Shown in pieces: positions 19,009 to 28,312 of a stretch of 64,000 nt of DNA. The DNA is from Rhodocytophaga aerolata (GTDB lineage: Bacteria; Bacteroidota; Bacteroidia; Cytophagales; 172606-1): NCBI RefSeq assembly GCF_030503435.1, contig NZ_JAUKPO010000005.1, positions 310,001 through 374,000 on the forward strand, in the 5' to 3' direction. The notes under the pieces were generated by a model. It worked only from the letters and a program-made list of their open reading frames with translations, ran no database searches and had not been told where the DNA came from. The position numbers and the translations under genes are program-made. Position 1 is the stretch's first letter, and every line of letters starts with the position of its first letter.

Positions 19009-19872
19009 TTATCCTGGCTTTTTGTATATCCGTACATAATCTACCAGCAGTTTCTGTGGAAAAACTGTTGTATCATCCGGGTTGCCCGGCCAGTTACCGC
19101 CAATAGCTAGGTTCAGGAGCATATGAAACTTTGCATTAAACGGATAAATATGAGGTTTGAGGTCTTCTGGTTTAATGGTAAAATAGTGTGTACCATCTAT
19201 ATACCATCGAATGAGGTTTTTATCCCAGATAATAGAATATACGTGAAAATCGTCGGAGAAGTCTCCGGCAGGTAATACATAAGATGTAGTTTTCTGTTGA
19301 TTATTTGGCCAAGCGGGGCCAAAGTGAACCGTACCATGTAACGTATTGGGCTTATTACCAATTATTTCCATAATATCTATTTCGCCACTTCTGGGCCATC
19401 CGCCAAATTCTTCGTCCGTAGGCAGCATCCATATGGCAGGCCATATTCCCTGGCCTTTGGGCACTTTAGCTCTGACTTCAATTTTACCGTATAGCCAGTC
19501 AGCTTTCCCTTTGGTATTGAGGCGGGCCGAAGTATACTTTCTGGTTTTGTAGTCCTCTTTAATAGCCTCAATAACCAGGTTGCCATTCTCAAGGTAGGAA
19601 TTTCTGGTATCTGCTGTGTAATACTGCAATTCATTGTTTCCACCACCGTTATCATTTACTTCGTGTTGCCATTTTGTTAAATCAATCTGGTTACCATCAA
19701 ATTCATCACTCCAAAGTAACTGGGAATAGGCAGAAGGCGGAGAAGGTTGCTGAGCGGGCGTAATGGGTTTATTATCATCGTTGGATGCTACTTTATCTTT
19801 ACAGGCAAGGGCTAGGAAAACAAACAGGAATAGGGCGGTGAATTTACTAATCAGGATATAGTTGTCAGCCAT
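19009..19872 (-). CDS. GH16 endo-beta-glucanase/laminarinase-like lipoprotein
   Basis: A 287-residue lipoprotein with lipobox FLALAC (Cys24). The GH16 domain has the opening LLWSDEFDG, the catalytic signature E164-I-D166-I-M-E169 (nucleophile and acid/base) and the closing VDYVRIYKK. Such enzymes cut beta-1,3 or beta-1,3/1,4 glucans such as laminarin or lichenan. The lipid anchor suggests the cell surface or periplasm. It stands alone; no SusC/SusD pair is next to it. Confidence 0.95.
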   Translation of the reverse strand: MADNYILISKFTALFLFVFLALACKDKVASNDDNKPITPAQQPSPPSAYSQLLWSDEFDGNQIDLTKWQHEVNDNGGGNNELQYYTADTRNSYLENGNLVIEAIKEDYKTRKYTSARLNTKGKADWLYGKIEVRAKVPKGQGIWPAIWMLPTDEEFGGWPRSGEIDIMEIIGNKPNTLHGTVHFGPAWPNNQQKTTSYVLPAGDFSDDFHVYSIIWDKNLIRWYIDGTHYFTIKPEDLKPHIYPFNAKFHMLLNLAIGGNWPGNPDDTTVFPQKLLVDYVRIYKKPG

Positions 19873-19948
19873 GTGTCAGGAGAATTGAAACCAGCCTAAA
19901 CTTACAAATTACTAGCATAAACTGCACATAATCTACTAAAAAACAAAA

Positions 19949-19970
19949 GAGACGCGTTTTATCGCGTCTC
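19949..19970 (-). terminator. rny terminator
   Basis: Perfect 8-bp stem GAGACGCG / CGCGTCTC with a 6-nt loop. On the minus strand it is followed by a T-rich run, 30 nt after the rny stop. Confidence 0.85.
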
Positions 19971-19999
19971 CATATAATCAGGTTATGTTTATGTATCCA

Positions 20000-21586
20000 T
20001 TACTTGGCATAGCTCACCGCACGCATTTCCCGGATTACGGTTACTTTTATCTGACCCGGATACTGCATATCTTTTTCTATTTTCTGTGAGATATCGTACG
20101 AAAGCAGATTAGCTCTTTCATCGGTTACATTTTCTGCATCTACCATCACACGCAGTTCGCGGCCGGCTTGTATTGCATAACATTTGGTTACTCCCTGGAA
20201 CGAAACAGCCAGTTCTTCCAATTCTTTCAACCGTTTGATATACGATTCCATTACCTCGCGGCGGGCACCTGGCCTGGAACCAGAGATAGCATCACAGGTT
20301 TGTATAATCGGAGAGATAAGCGAAGTCATTTCTATTTCATCGTGGTGTGCACCTATAGCGTTGCAAACTTCCGGATGTTCTTTGTATTTCTTTGCCAGCT
20401 CCATACCCAAAATCGCATGAGGCAGTTCAGGTTCTTCGGGCCAGACTTTCCCAATATCATGAAGCAAGCCTGCTCTTTTAGCTAACTTCACATTTAAGCC
20501 TAATTCAGCTGCCATGGTTGCACAAAGTTTGGCTACCTCTCTGGAGTGCTGCAACAGATTTTGACCATACGAAGACCGGAAACGCATGCGGCCTATCAGT
20601 TTGATCAGTTCCGGATGTAAGCCATGTATGCCAAGGTCAATAACAGTACGTTCCCCTATCTCGATTATTTCTTCTTCAATATTCTTTTGAGTCTTTGCTA
20701 CAATTTCCTCAATACGTGCCGGGTGAATGCGGCCATCTTGTACGAGTCTATGTAACGATAATCGGGCAATTTCCCGGCGGACAGGATCAAACCCAGAGAT
20801 AATAATAGCTTCCGGGGTATCATCTACGATGATTTCTACACCGGTAGCAGCTTCCAGGGCACGTATATTCCGGCCTTCCCTGCCAATAATTTTCCCTTTT
20901 ACATCGTCGCTTTCAATATTAAAAACCGATACACAGTTTTCTATAGCATTCTCGGTAGCGGTGCGTTGAATGGTTTCAATCACTACTTTTTTGGCTTCTT
21001 TGGTAGCTGTCAGACGGGCTTCTTCTACAATGTTTTTGATATAGGAAGAAGCACGGGTTTGAGCTTCATCTTTCAAGGCTTCCACCAACTGGTCGCGGGC
21101 TTCATCGGCGGTGAGGTTGGCAATTTTTTCCAGCTTGGCCACTTGTGAGGAACGCAGTTTTTCAGCTTCTTCCCGCTTTTTATTGGTGATATCCAGCTGC
21201 TCGGTCAGATTTTCCTTCATACTGTCGAGTTCAGCCTCGCGGCGCTTGTTCTGCTCCAGCATTTTGGCAATATTTTGCTCTTTCTGGATCAGGCTTTGCT
21301 CCCGCTGCTTCAGCTTATTTTCATTGGTAATCAGAATTTGTTTTTTCTTGTTGGCTTCTTCTTCAAATTCAGCTTTCAGTTTTAAAAACTTCTCTTTTGC
21401 CTCTAAAATGCGGTCTTTCTTTATATTCTCTGCAGTAAGTTCTGCTTCTTTAATAATTAGTTTAGCTCTGTCTTGAGCTTCTACTTCCTCTTTTTTGAAT
21501 ACTTTTCTTAAAAGTACTCTGCCAATCACTATTCCTATTCCTAGTGACAGAAGGGCGGCTATGGATACTACTACTACATCGGGCAT
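20000..21586 (-). CDS. rny: Ribonuclease Y
   Basis: A 528-residue protein with the complete RNase Y layout: an N-terminal membrane anchor ([20 protein letters not shown]), a long coiled coil (about 40-180), a KH domain with [16 protein letters not shown], and an HD domain with HSREVAK and LLHDIGK. It is the membrane-tethered endonuclease that starts mRNA decay in many bacteria lacking RNase E. It is the last gene of the minus-strand block pheT, coiled-coil gene, zapA, (33-aa ORF), rny and is followed by a strong terminator. Confidence 0.97.
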   Translation of the reverse strand: MPDVVVVSIAALLSLGIGIVIGRVLLRKVFKKEEVEAQDRAKLIIKEAELTAENIKKDRILEAKEKFLKLKAEFEEEANKKKQILITNENKLKQREQSLIQKEQNIAKMLEQNKRREAELDSMKENLTEQLDITNKKREEAEKLRSSQVAKLEKIANLTADEARDQLVEALKDEAQTRASSYIKNIVEEARLTATKEAKKVVIETIQRTATENAIENCVSVFNIESDDVKGKIIGREGRNIRALEAATGVEIIVDDTPEAIIISGFDPVRREIARLSLHRLVQDGRIHPARIEEIVAKTQKNIEEEIIEIGERTVIDLGIHGLHPELIKLIGRMRFRSSYGQNLLQHSREVAKLCATMAAELGLNVKLAKRAGLLHDIGKVWPEEPELPHAILGMELAKKYKEHPEVCNAIGAHHDEIEMTSLISPIIQTCDAISGSRPGARREVMESYIKRLKELEELAVSFQGVTKCYAIQAGRELRVMVDAENVTDERANLLSYDISQKIEKDMQYPGQIKVTVIREMRAVSYAK

Positions 21587-21652
21587 ATCTTTTTGTAATT
21601 GAACGGTAAAAATATAGTTACAAAAAGCAGAGCCTGAAGAAAACTGTATTAC

Positions 21653-21754
21653 CTATCTAAAGTAATCGTAAACGAATGGTAGAAAGAAGTTGAAGTAGAA
21701 TACATTGCTAATGCTAATAATACCAAGGCAAACCCATGCGATAACCTTAGTCAC
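21653..21754 (-). CDS. Possible 33-residue single-span membrane protein (GTG start)
   Basis: In the 181-nt gap between zapA and rny the minus strand has a GTG-initiated frame of 33 codons ending TAG. Read as Met-initiated, it starts MTKVIAWVCLGIISISNVF and ends FVYDYFR: two charged N-terminal residues, about 25 hydrophobic/aromatic residues, then a short charged tail. It starts 13 nt after the zapA stop. A chance frame in AT-rich DNA would often be hydrophobic, so this is only a candidate. The same gap could instead hold an untranslated RNA. Confidence 0.35.
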   Translation of the reverse strand: MTKVIAWVCLGIISISNVFYFNFFLPFVYDYFR

Positions 21755-21767
21755 CTAATGCTAAATT

Positions 21768-22052
21768 TTACAAAGCAGAGGATAGCAGATGATCCAGGCG
21801 ATCCATTTTGTCTGTGATCACCGAATTTACACCCAGCTTATCTTCGTCTGCCTGTATTTTTTCAACCATACAATCAATAGCAACCATTGCCAGTAAATCT
21901 TGCTTATCATCTATTCCAAATTGTGCTCTGTATTGTCTGAGCTTATCATTAATGGCTTTACCGGCATTTCGTAGCTTTGCCTCTTCACTTGCCGGAGCTT
22001 TAATGGGATATTCACGGTCAGCAATTTTTATTTTTATCGAGAGGTTTCCCAT
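21768..22052 (-). CDS. zapA: Cell division protein ZapA
   Basis: A 94-residue protein matching ZapA: an N-terminal beta strand ending in KIADREYPIKAP, then the helical segment LRNAGKAINDKLRQYRAQFG and the MVAIDCMVEKIQ region. ZapA binds and bundles FtsZ at the division ring. It starts 12 nt downstream of the coiled-coil gene and precedes rny, a gene order I associate with Bacteroidota. It is in all likelihood co-transcribed with pheT. Confidence 0.93.
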   Translation of the reverse strand: MGNLSIKIKIADREYPIKAPASEEAKLRNAGKAINDKLRQYRAQFGIDDKQDLLAMVAIDCMVEKIQADEDKLGVNSVITDKMDRLDHLLSSAL

Positions 22053-22064
22053 TCTAATAAATGT

Positions 22065-22400
22065 TTATTTACTCAGATGAGCAATGCATCTAGTTAACTC
22101 TTGTATATATTCGTCAATTTTTAATTTCAGATCTGTAGTTTCTTCCGAATCTGCAGGTATTGAGTTTACAAGTTTACTAATTTTATAAACATTTTGAAAA
22201 TTATTTTCATTCTTCGATGTTTCCTGTTTTTTACCAATCGACCGTATTTCTGCCGCCTGATTCTTAACGGTACTTTTCAGCTGTTCATTCTCCGTGGTAA
22301 GCCGTTGCACTTCGCCTTTCAGGTGATCTGATAAAGCAATTAACTGTAAAGCTTTACTTTCCAATATCTCAAATTTCGTTATAGCTTCTTCTAGGTTCAT
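22065..22400 (-). CDS. Coiled-coil protein upstream of zapA
   Basis: 111 residues, nearly all helical. Heptad-like Leu/Ile spacing runs through ITKFEILESKALQLIALSDHL and VQRLTTENEQLKSTVKNQAAE, then a Lys/Asn-rich linker and a C-terminal amphipathic helix. Size and style resemble ZapB, but I see no diagnostic motif. The position between pheT and zapA, 12 nt from zapA, suggests a divisome partner. The function is inferred only from this neighbourhood. Confidence 0.75.
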   Translation of the reverse strand: MNLEEAITKFEILESKALQLIALSDHLKGEVQRLTTENEQLKSTVKNQAAEIRSIGKKQETSKNENNFQNVYKISKLVNSIPADSEETTDLKLKIDEYIQELTRCIAHLSK

Positions 22401-22450
22401 GGCTTTGCCTTGTTTGTACTAACTGTAAGTATATAAAAGCGTACTTTTTC

Positions 22451-24865
22451 TTATTTGCGAATAACAGCACTTAGCTCTTTTTCAAACACTTGCATTAACC
22501 GTTGCATCGTTTTATCAATTACTACATCGGTAAGTGTAGCGTTTTCATCCTGCAGAATAAAACTTACCGAATACGATTTTTTCTCTTTTCCTATGTTTTC
22601 TCCCTCGTATACATCAAATACATTTACCGATTTAAGCAAGCGGCGTTCACTCGCCATAGCTAGTTGTCTGATGGTCTGGAAACTTATATTTTTATCAATT
22701 ACCAGAGACAGATCCCTGCGTACTTCCGGGTATTTGGGCACTTCTTTTACTTCCAGATTCCCTGAATATTGTTTTAATAAATAATCCCAGTCAATATCTG
22801 CATAAAATACCTGCCCTTTCATATCCATAAATTTACAGATAGATGGTTGCAACAGCCCTATGTTAGCTACCTCCCGGTTGTTTATTTTATAACATAGCCC
22901 ATACGAGAATATTGCCAGTTCGGTATCTTTACTTTCTATGTTTTTTACATGCATCCGTTGCAACAACTTCTGCACGGTGCTAAGCAGATCATGAAAATTT
23001 ACAGATTTGCTTTTTTGCTGCCAGCTTTCAGCCTGCTTATCACCTGCTAAGAACAAAGCCAGCCGGTTTTTTTCCACGTATTTACCCTCAGTTTTGTAGT
23101 AGGTGGTACCAAATTCAAATAGTTTCAGCTCTTTCTGGCGCCGGTTGCTGTTATAGGCCATCACCTCTAGCCCTGAAAACAGAAGTGTCTGGCGCATCAC
23201 GCCCAGGTCTTCACTCAGTTTATTTAGTATTTCTACATTTTGCCCGGCAGCTACAAACGCAAACTTCTCGGTATAAATGGCCTTTGTCAGAGAATTGGTA
23301 ATAATTTCATAATAGCCATTATCCGATAGCAAGGCCGTAATTTTATATTGCAGTTTGTTTTTATCAACTGACGGAAATTCAGCCAGGTAGTCTGCATGTA
23401 AACGGTCAGGAATTTCTATATTGTCGTAGCCATATATGCGTAAGATTTCCTCTATCACATCCGCTTCCCGTTGTACATCTACCCGGTAAGGAGGAATACT
23501 AAGTTGCAGTGCAGCATCTGTTTCACTAGTAATGTGAATATCCAGATTACTAAGGATGGATTTAATGGTGTCCTTATCTAATACCTTCCCAATAAGCCTG
23601 TTAACGTTTTTGTAGAGGAGGTTTACTTCAAAATTTGCTACTGGCTGAGGATAAATGTCTATAATTTCTGAAGTAACTACCCCGCCTGCTAGTTCTCCAA
23701 TTAGTAAAGCGGCCCGTTTTAATGCATATACGGTAATATTCGGATCAGTACCCCGTTCAAACCGGAAGGAAGCATCCGTTTTTAAGCTATGTTGCTGGCT
23801 TGTTTTGCGAATGTACACTGGATTAAAGCAGGCACTTTCCAGAAATATGGCTTTTGTTTCTGTAGTAACGCCTGAGTTAATTCCTCCAAAAACACCAGCT
23901 ATGCACATAGGTTCTTCTGCATTACAGATCATCAGATCAGTATCGTGCAGCTTTCTTTCTTGTCCGTCTAAGGTTACAAAAGGGGTTCCCGGAGATAGCG
24001 TTTTTACTACTACCTTATTGCCGGTAATTTTTGCCGCATCAAATGCATGCAAGGGCTGCCCTAATTCGTGCAGCACAAAATTGGTAACATCCACCACATT
24101 GTTAATGGGAGTTAAGCCAATAGACTGCAGCCGTTTTTTTAGCCATTCGGGAGACTCTTGTACTGTAAGATTGCTAATGGTTACACCAGAGTATCTTGGC
24201 GCTGCTTCTGTATTTTCTACGATCACTTCAATAGAAGCACTTGTTTGATGCACATGAAAAGCCTCTACCGACGGCAGTTGGTATTCGCGGTGAAGCAAGG
24301 CTTTTAAATCACGCACTACGCCTATATGAGAGGCCGCATCAGCCCGGTTGGGAGTTAAGCCGATTTCCAATACATAATCTGGCTCCAGGTTAAAATATTT
24401 GGCAGCAGGCGTTCCATTGGGCAGATCGGTATGGAGCACCATTATTCCGGCATGTGAGGTACCTATGCCTATTTCATCTTCCGCACAAATCATCCCTTCT
24501 GATACCTCTCCACGAATCTTGGCTTTTTTTATTTTTAATGGTTCCCCTTCGGAAGGATATAACGTAGCACCCACTGTCGCCACCACTACTTTTTGTCCGG
24601 CAGCTACATTAGAGGCTCCACAAACAATAGGAACCACCGAGCCATTGCCAATATCTACAGTAGTTAAACTGAGCTTATCAGCTTCCGGATGTTTTTTGCA
24701 GGTAAGCACCTCTCCTATCACTATTCCTTGCAGCCCGCCTTTTATCGATTCTACTCCCTCCACATGTTCTACCTCTAGCCCCGACCGGGTTAGCAGATTT
24801 GCTATTTCCTGTGCACTTTCGTCTACTTGTATATATTGCTTTAACCAGTTATATGATATCTTCAT
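22451..24865 (-). CDS. pheT: Phenylalanyl-tRNA synthetase beta subunit
   Basis: An 804-residue protein starting at MKISYNWLKQY, the conserved N-terminus; an in-frame start 27 nt earlier adds nine unrelated residues and is unlikely. It has the N-terminal EMAP-type tRNA-binding domain (about 40-150), the B3/B4 editing domain, B5 (INNVVDVTNFVLHELGQPLHAFD belongs to the B3/B4 region), the catalytic-like core with RFERGTDPN, and the C-terminal FDX-ACB anticodon-binding domain (VPKYPEVRRDLSLVID). It pairs with PheS, which is not in the window. It heads the block leading to zapA and rny. Confidence 0.97.
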   Translation of the reverse strand: MKISYNWLKQYIQVDESAQEIANLLTRSGLEVEHVEGVESIKGGLQGIVIGEVLTCKKHPEADKLSLTTVDIGNGSVVPIVCGASNVAAGQKVVVATVGATLYPSEGEPLKIKKAKIRGEVSEGMICAEDEIGIGTSHAGIMVLHTDLPNGTPAAKYFNLEPDYVLEIGLTPNRADAASHIGVVRDLKALLHREYQLPSVEAFHVHQTSASIEVIVENTEAAPRYSGVTISNLTVQESPEWLKKRLQSIGLTPINNVVDVTNFVLHELGQPLHAFDAAKITGNKVVVKTLSPGTPFVTLDGQERKLHDTDLMICNAEEPMCIAGVFGGINSGVTTETKAIFLESACFNPVYIRKTSQQHSLKTDASFRFERGTDPNITVYALKRAALLIGELAGGVVTSEIIDIYPQPVANFEVNLLYKNVNRLIGKVLDKDTIKSILSNLDIHITSETDAALQLSIPPYRVDVQREADVIEEILRIYGYDNIEIPDRLHADYLAEFPSVDKNKLQYKITALLSDNGYYEIITNSLTKAIYTEKFAFVAAGQNVEILNKLSEDLGVMRQTLLFSGLEVMAYNSNRRQKELKLFEFGTTYYKTEGKYVEKNRLALFLAGDKQAESWQQKSKSVNFHDLLSTVQKLLQRMHVKNIESKDTELAIFSYGLCYKINNREVANIGLLQPSICKFMDMKGQVFYADIDWDYLLKQYSGNLEVKEVPKYPEVRRDLSLVIDKNISFQTIRQLAMASERRLLKSVNVFDVYEGENIGKEKKSYSVSFILQDENATLTDVVIDKTMQRLMQVFEKELSAVIRK

Positions 24866-24912
24866 GAAACAGATGTTAATAAAAGTTGCCAATCAGCAAC
24901 ATTTTTTAAACT

Positions 24913-24920
24913 CAAAAATA
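24913..24920 (-). promoter_or_regulatory. -7 promoter box upstream of pheT
   Basis: TATTTTTG on the minus strand, an exact TAnnTTTG match, 47 nt upstream of the pheT ATG. A transcription start near 24906 would leave a leader of about 40 nt. The -33 element is not obvious. Confidence 0.45.
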
Positions 24921-24980
24921 AAAAAGGTTATTGAGTAAGTAGGCGAAGAAAGATATTTATTTTATTAGCACCAAAATTAA

Positions 24981-25024
24981 AACCTTTGACGTAATCACCT
25001 AATCCTGGTAATACGTCAAAGGTT
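24981..25024 (-). terminator. Long-stem terminator after the DUF1684 gene
   Basis: Thirteen perfect base pairs (AACCTTTGACGTA / TACGTCAAAGGTT) around an 18-nt loop, 31 nt beyond the DUF1684 stop on the minus strand and followed there by TTTTAATTTTGG. Confidence 0.8.
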
Positions 25025-25054
25025 CAATCTCCTGGTAGAGATAAACTTGATCAG

Positions 25055-25681
25055 TTAAGAATCATCCCGGGGATAATCCTTCTCGCCTGCATTAATCTTT
25101 ATACCAATATGGTTTTCTTTAGGGGGAACCGGACAGGTATAATTATGATTATAAGCACAGAAAGGATTATAGGCAAAATTAAAATCTATCATCAACTCAT
25201 TATTTTTATCTAGTTCCAGATCCAAGTAACGGCCCCCGCCATAGGTTTCAAAGCCATTCGTTTCATCAGTAAAGGGCAGAAACAAGCCATCTTCTTCTCC
25301 ATCTTCTCCCATTTTTAGCAGCAAAAGCACCTTGTGTTCCTGATCTTTAAGTTTAAAAGAGGCGTACCCATACCTAACGAAACTTTCTTCTTCGCCTCCA
25401 GTCATCCGTAATTTGAGCTTGGCTGTATCTCTAATCGGCTCTACCGTTGCTTTAATCCGGTAAGCCTGATCTGGAGCAAAGTAAGTGAGTTTGGTAAACT
25501 TTTTTTTGTCTTCAAAGGGGGATTCTTCTGAGCTTTGGAAGAATCTATCTTTCTCAGCCCGGAATTTAGTGAGCTTCTCCAGATACGAATCATTAGCCGA
25601 CGTATCTGCAAAGGTATAGACGAGAATAAAAATAACGGCTATAATGATTCCGAAAAAATAGACAGCATTGGATTTTTTCAT
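25055..25681 (-). CDS. DUF1684-family protein
   Basis: A 208-residue protein with one N-terminal membrane anchor or uncleaved signal (FFGIIIAVIFILVYTFA). The rest fits DUF1684: LTYFAPDQAYRIKATV, FLPFTDETNGFETYGGGRYLDL, and the highly conserved tail FNFAYNPFCAYNHNYTCPVP with PKENHIGIKINAGE. The family is widespread with no settled biochemical role. It is a single gene between pheT and radC, with its own terminator. Confidence 0.9.
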   Translation of the reverse strand: MKKSNAVYFFGIIIAVIFILVYTFADTSANDSYLEKLTKFRAEKDRFFQSSEESPFEDKKKFTKLTYFAPDQAYRIKATVEPIRDTAKLKLRMTGGEEESFVRYGYASFKLKDQEHKVLLLLKMGEDGEEDGLFLPFTDETNGFETYGGGRYLDLELDKNNELMIDFNFAYNPFCAYNHNYTCPVPPKENHIGIKINAGEKDYPRDDS

Positions 25682-25769
25682 ACAGGCAAGTTAAGACGAA
25701 ACTAATAAATGCAGCTTATATTTCTCTTCATCTACTAACGAAGCCTCTACTATTTTCAGTACATCTTCC

Positions 25770-26513
25770 TTACAAGATACCCTCGTCGGCAAAGCTATAG
25801 AATACTCTGTCAGCAAAAATCACATGATCCAGTACAGGAATATCCAGCAGTTTACCTGCTTCCTTCATCTTTTTGGTAAGTTCCTTATCTGCCTGGCTTG
25901 GCATCATGTTGCCCGAGGGATGATTATGGACCAAGATAATACTGCTAGCCAGGTTTTCCAGAGCTGTTTTAAATATCAGTTTTGGGTCAGCCACTGTACC
26001 GGCTACTCCACCTGCGCTAATCTGTACTTTCTTAATCACAGCATTTGCCCGGTTTAATAGCAATACCCAAAACTCTTCGTGTGGTAAGTCAAGCAGATTA
26101 GCCGCCATCATATCGTATACATCTTTAGAAGAAGTAATACGTAATTTTTTAGGCAAATCACTCTCTTTTCGCCTTCTGCCCAGTTCCAGTGCACTCATAA
26201 TACTGATGGCTTTTGCTTCTCCAATTCCTTTGAACTTTTGCAGATCTTTCACCGAAAGTTTAGCCAGTTCGTTGAGGTTGTTATTTACATCGTTCAGGAT
26301 TATCTTGGCCAGATCCACAGCACTCATAGATATAGTACCAGAGCCAATTAAAATACCTATCAGTTCAGCATCCGACAAGGCTGATTTGCCTTTCATCAGT
26401 AATTTTTCTCGTGGGCGGTCTTCTTCTGCCCAGCTTAATATTTTCAAACTCTGCGTATAATTGTCAGTTTCCATGTGCAAATTGATGCATAACCCAGGAA
26501 TCGTTTTTCCCAT
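25770..26513 (-). CDS. radC: RadC-family JAB-domain protein
   Basis: A 247-residue protein with an N-terminal helix-hairpin-helix region (KFKGIGEAKAISIMSALELG) and a C-terminal JAB/MPN domain with the zinc motif HNHPSGNMMPSQAD. An alternative start at METDNYTQ (residue 16) would also fit, because the conserved region begins near SLKILSWAEEDRPREK. Despite the name, a DNA-repair role is not well supported; family members are often near mobile DNA or act in stress responses. It is chromosomal and housekeeping-like in this setting. Confidence 0.94.
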   Translation of the reverse strand: MGKTIPGLCINLHMETDNYTQSLKILSWAEEDRPREKLLMKGKSALSDAELIGILIGSGTISMSAVDLAKIILNDVNNNLNELAKLSVKDLQKFKGIGEAKAISIMSALELGRRRKESDLPKKLRITSSKDVYDMMAANLLDLPHEEFWVLLLNRANAVIKKVQISAGGVAGTVADPKLIFKTALENLASSIILVHNHPSGNMMPSQADKELTKKMKEAGKLLDIPVLDHVIFADRVFYSFADEGIL

Positions 26514-26567
26514 GTAATATTATGCTGACCTTTATACCCTACTTACAGACTTATGTAAACAAAAAAA

Positions 26568-26589
26568 CCTTATGCGTTGAGGCATAAGG
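26568..26589 (-). terminator. rpsT terminator
   Basis: Stem CCTTATGC / GCATAAGG with a 6-nt loop. On the minus strand it is followed by seven T residues, 26 nt after the rpsT stop. Confidence 0.88.
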
Positions 26590-26615
26590 CTGAACCGTAT
26601 CTTCAAGACAGATAC

Positions 26616-26870
26616 TTAAGCGAGCTTATTTACCAGTCTGGCAAGCTTAGATTTCTTGTTAGCGGCATTATTTTTATGAATAATGTTCTTTTTAGCCAGG
26701 CGGTCAATCATCGAAGATACTTTCTTGAACAGCTCCTGTGCTTCAGCCTTATCAGTAGTAGTAGTTAACTTTTTGATGAACGTACGGGTAGTTTTTGCCT
26801 GATACTTATTTCTCAAACGCTTAGCTTCGTTAGCTCTTATTCTTTTTAATGCAGATTTATGATTTGCCAT
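26616..26870 (-). CDS. rpsT: 30S ribosomal protein S20
   Basis: 84 residues starting MANHKSALKRIRANEAKRLRN, the canonical S20 N-terminus; the longer reading from 26927 begins inside the -7 promoter box and is rejected. The protein is Lys/Arg-rich and helical, and it binds 16S rRNA early in 30S assembly. It is monocistronic, with a good promoter (26925-26955) and its own terminator. Confidence 0.98.
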   Translation of the reverse strand: MANHKSALKRIRANEAKRLRNKYQAKTTRTFIKKLTTTTDKAEAQELFKKVSSMIDRLAKKNIIHKNNAANKKSKLARLVNKLA

Positions 26871-26924
26871 CTCTTTTGTAAATATAATTCTATGCTTGAA
26901 AGTCTTGATTCCTATAAAGGAGTG

Positions 26925-26955
26925 CAAATGTAAGCTAATTTATAATAATTGCAAA
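26925..26955 (-). promoter_or_regulatory. rpsT promoter (-33 TTTG, -7 TACATTTG)
   Basis: On the minus strand TTTG (26952-26955) and TACATTTG (26925-26932) are 19 nt apart, a full match to the Bacteroidota sigma-ABfr consensus. The transcription start is expected near 26918, about 48 nt before the ATG. Confidence 0.75.
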
Positions 26956-27003
26956 ATTACTTTTTAGGTTTTATTTAGCTTGCTCAGCTCATTGTTTATC
27001 AGA

Positions 27004-27978
27004 ATGAAGAAAGTATTTTTTACGTTGGGCTTGTTAATATTAGGTAGCCTGTATGAAAGTTTTGCTTGGGGATTTTTAGCTCATCAACGGATTAACCGCC
27101 TGGCTGTTTTCTGCTTACCTCCGGAAATGATCACTTTTTATAAATACCATATCCGGTATATTACAGAGAATGCCGTAAACCCGGATAAACGTCGCTATGC
27201 TGTGGCTGGTGAAGCCCCCAGGCATTATATCGATCTGGATGTTTACAGCGATGATACACGCTCTACCTTACCGCACAGCTGGAAAGAAGCAGTGGATGTA
27301 TATTCTGAAGATACTTTAATGGCTTATGGTATTGTGCCCTGGCAGATCAATTTTATGAAATACCAGCTCACAGAAGCTTTCCTGCAAAAAGATGCTAAAC
27401 GTATATTACGGGTATCAGCCGACCTGGGCCACTATATTGCCGATGCCCATGTGCCATTGCATACGACTGAAAACTACAATGGCCAGCTTACTAACCAGCA
27501 TGGTATTCATGGATTGTGGGAATCTCGTCTGCCGGAAATATTCTCGGATGATTATGATTACTTTACTGGTACAGCTACCTATATTGACAATCCTCTGGAA
27601 GCCGCCTGGCAAGCGGTCATGAGTTCGCATCAAGCCCTGGATTCTGTTTTGCGATTCGAAAAAGAGTTAACGTCGCGTTTTCCCGAAGATAAAAAATATA
27701 GCTTTGAGCAGCGGGGAAACATAACAACAAAGGTATATTCTAAAGCCTTTTGTAAAGCCTACCACACCATGCTAGCAGGTCAGGTAGAAAGAAGATTAAA
27801 AGCCTCTATCAAGCTGGTAAGTGATTTATGGTATACAAGCTGGGTAGACGCTGGCCAACCAGATTTAAACAGCCTGTTAACCTTTACCTTCTCTAAGGAA
27901 GATTTAGAAGAGATAGCCGAAGAGAAACTCCAATGGGAAAAGAGACATATTCTAACCCGTCCGCATGAAGTTGAGTAG
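27004..27978 (+). CDS. Secreted zinc-dependent phospholipase C / S1-P1 nuclease-like protein
   Basis: About 324 residues from the ATG at 27004, which gives a clean signal peptide (MKKVFFTLGLLILGSLYESFAWG); the earlier in-frame start has no such N-terminus. The Trp and His just after cleavage (WGFLAHQRINRLA) and the block VSADLGHYIADAHVPLHTTENYNG, with HGIHGLWESRLPE after it, match the trinuclear zinc site of the S1/P1-nuclease and phospholipase C fold. It should act outside the inner membrane on phosphodiesters, but whether lipid or nucleic acid cannot be said. It is divergent from rpsT. Confidence 0.85.
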   Translation: MKKVFFTLGLLILGSLYESFAWGFLAHQRINRLAVFCLPPEMITFYKYHIRYITENAVNPDKRRYAVAGEAPRHYIDLDVYSDDTRSTLPHSWKEAVDVYSEDTLMAYGIVPWQINFMKYQLTEAFLQKDAKRILRVSADLGHYIADAHVPLHTTENYNGQLTNQHGIHGLWESRLPEIFSDDYDYFTGTATYIDNPLEAAWQAVMSSHQALDSVLRFEKELTSRFPEDKKYSFEQRGNITTKVYSKAFCKAYHTMLAGQVERRLKASIKLVSDLWYTSWVDAGQPDLNSLLTFTFSKEDLEEIAEEKLQWEKRHILTRPHEVE

Positions 27979-28210
27979 AGAGAAAGCTACAAAATCAACT
28001 AGTAGTTACTGATACCTCAGCTTGGCTATGGATGTTTGTAAACCTATTTTTCTAAATCTGTACACAGGGTAAATGCTTTATACCCGCATTCTGTAAGATG
28101 AAAAAATAGTTGAAAAAACTTTAGAATGTACAATCTTTTTTTTCGTTTCGGTAACCATTCTGATAATCAACATACTATGAAACATTCCTTTCGATAGGCA
28201 TTGAAATCAA

Positions 28211-28237
28211 AAAGCCTTTGTTTAAAACAAAGGCTTT
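28211..28237. terminator. Strong bidirectional terminator hairpin
   Basis: AAAGCCTTTG / CAAAGGCTTT, ten perfect pairs around a 7-nt loop, in A/T-rich flanks. It sits 232 nt after the phospholipase-like gene, too far to be a typical end of that transcript, so it may close a short RNA. Confidence 0.7.
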
Positions 28238-28312
28238 CTTCATAAAAAAACATTAATAATTTTTTCAGAAAATACATGCTTGGAACGAATATTGCAGTAT
28301 TTTTTTCAGTTG

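Noticed and set aside
21587-21767. 6S RNA gene in the zapA-rny gap
   Set aside because: ssrS lies beside zapA in some other phyla, but no long rod with a central bubble could be folded here by eye; a small frame explains the bases about as well.
26871-26927. Longer rpsT reading from 26927
   Set aside because: The first codons lie inside the -7 promoter box and the S20 family begins at MANHKSALK.
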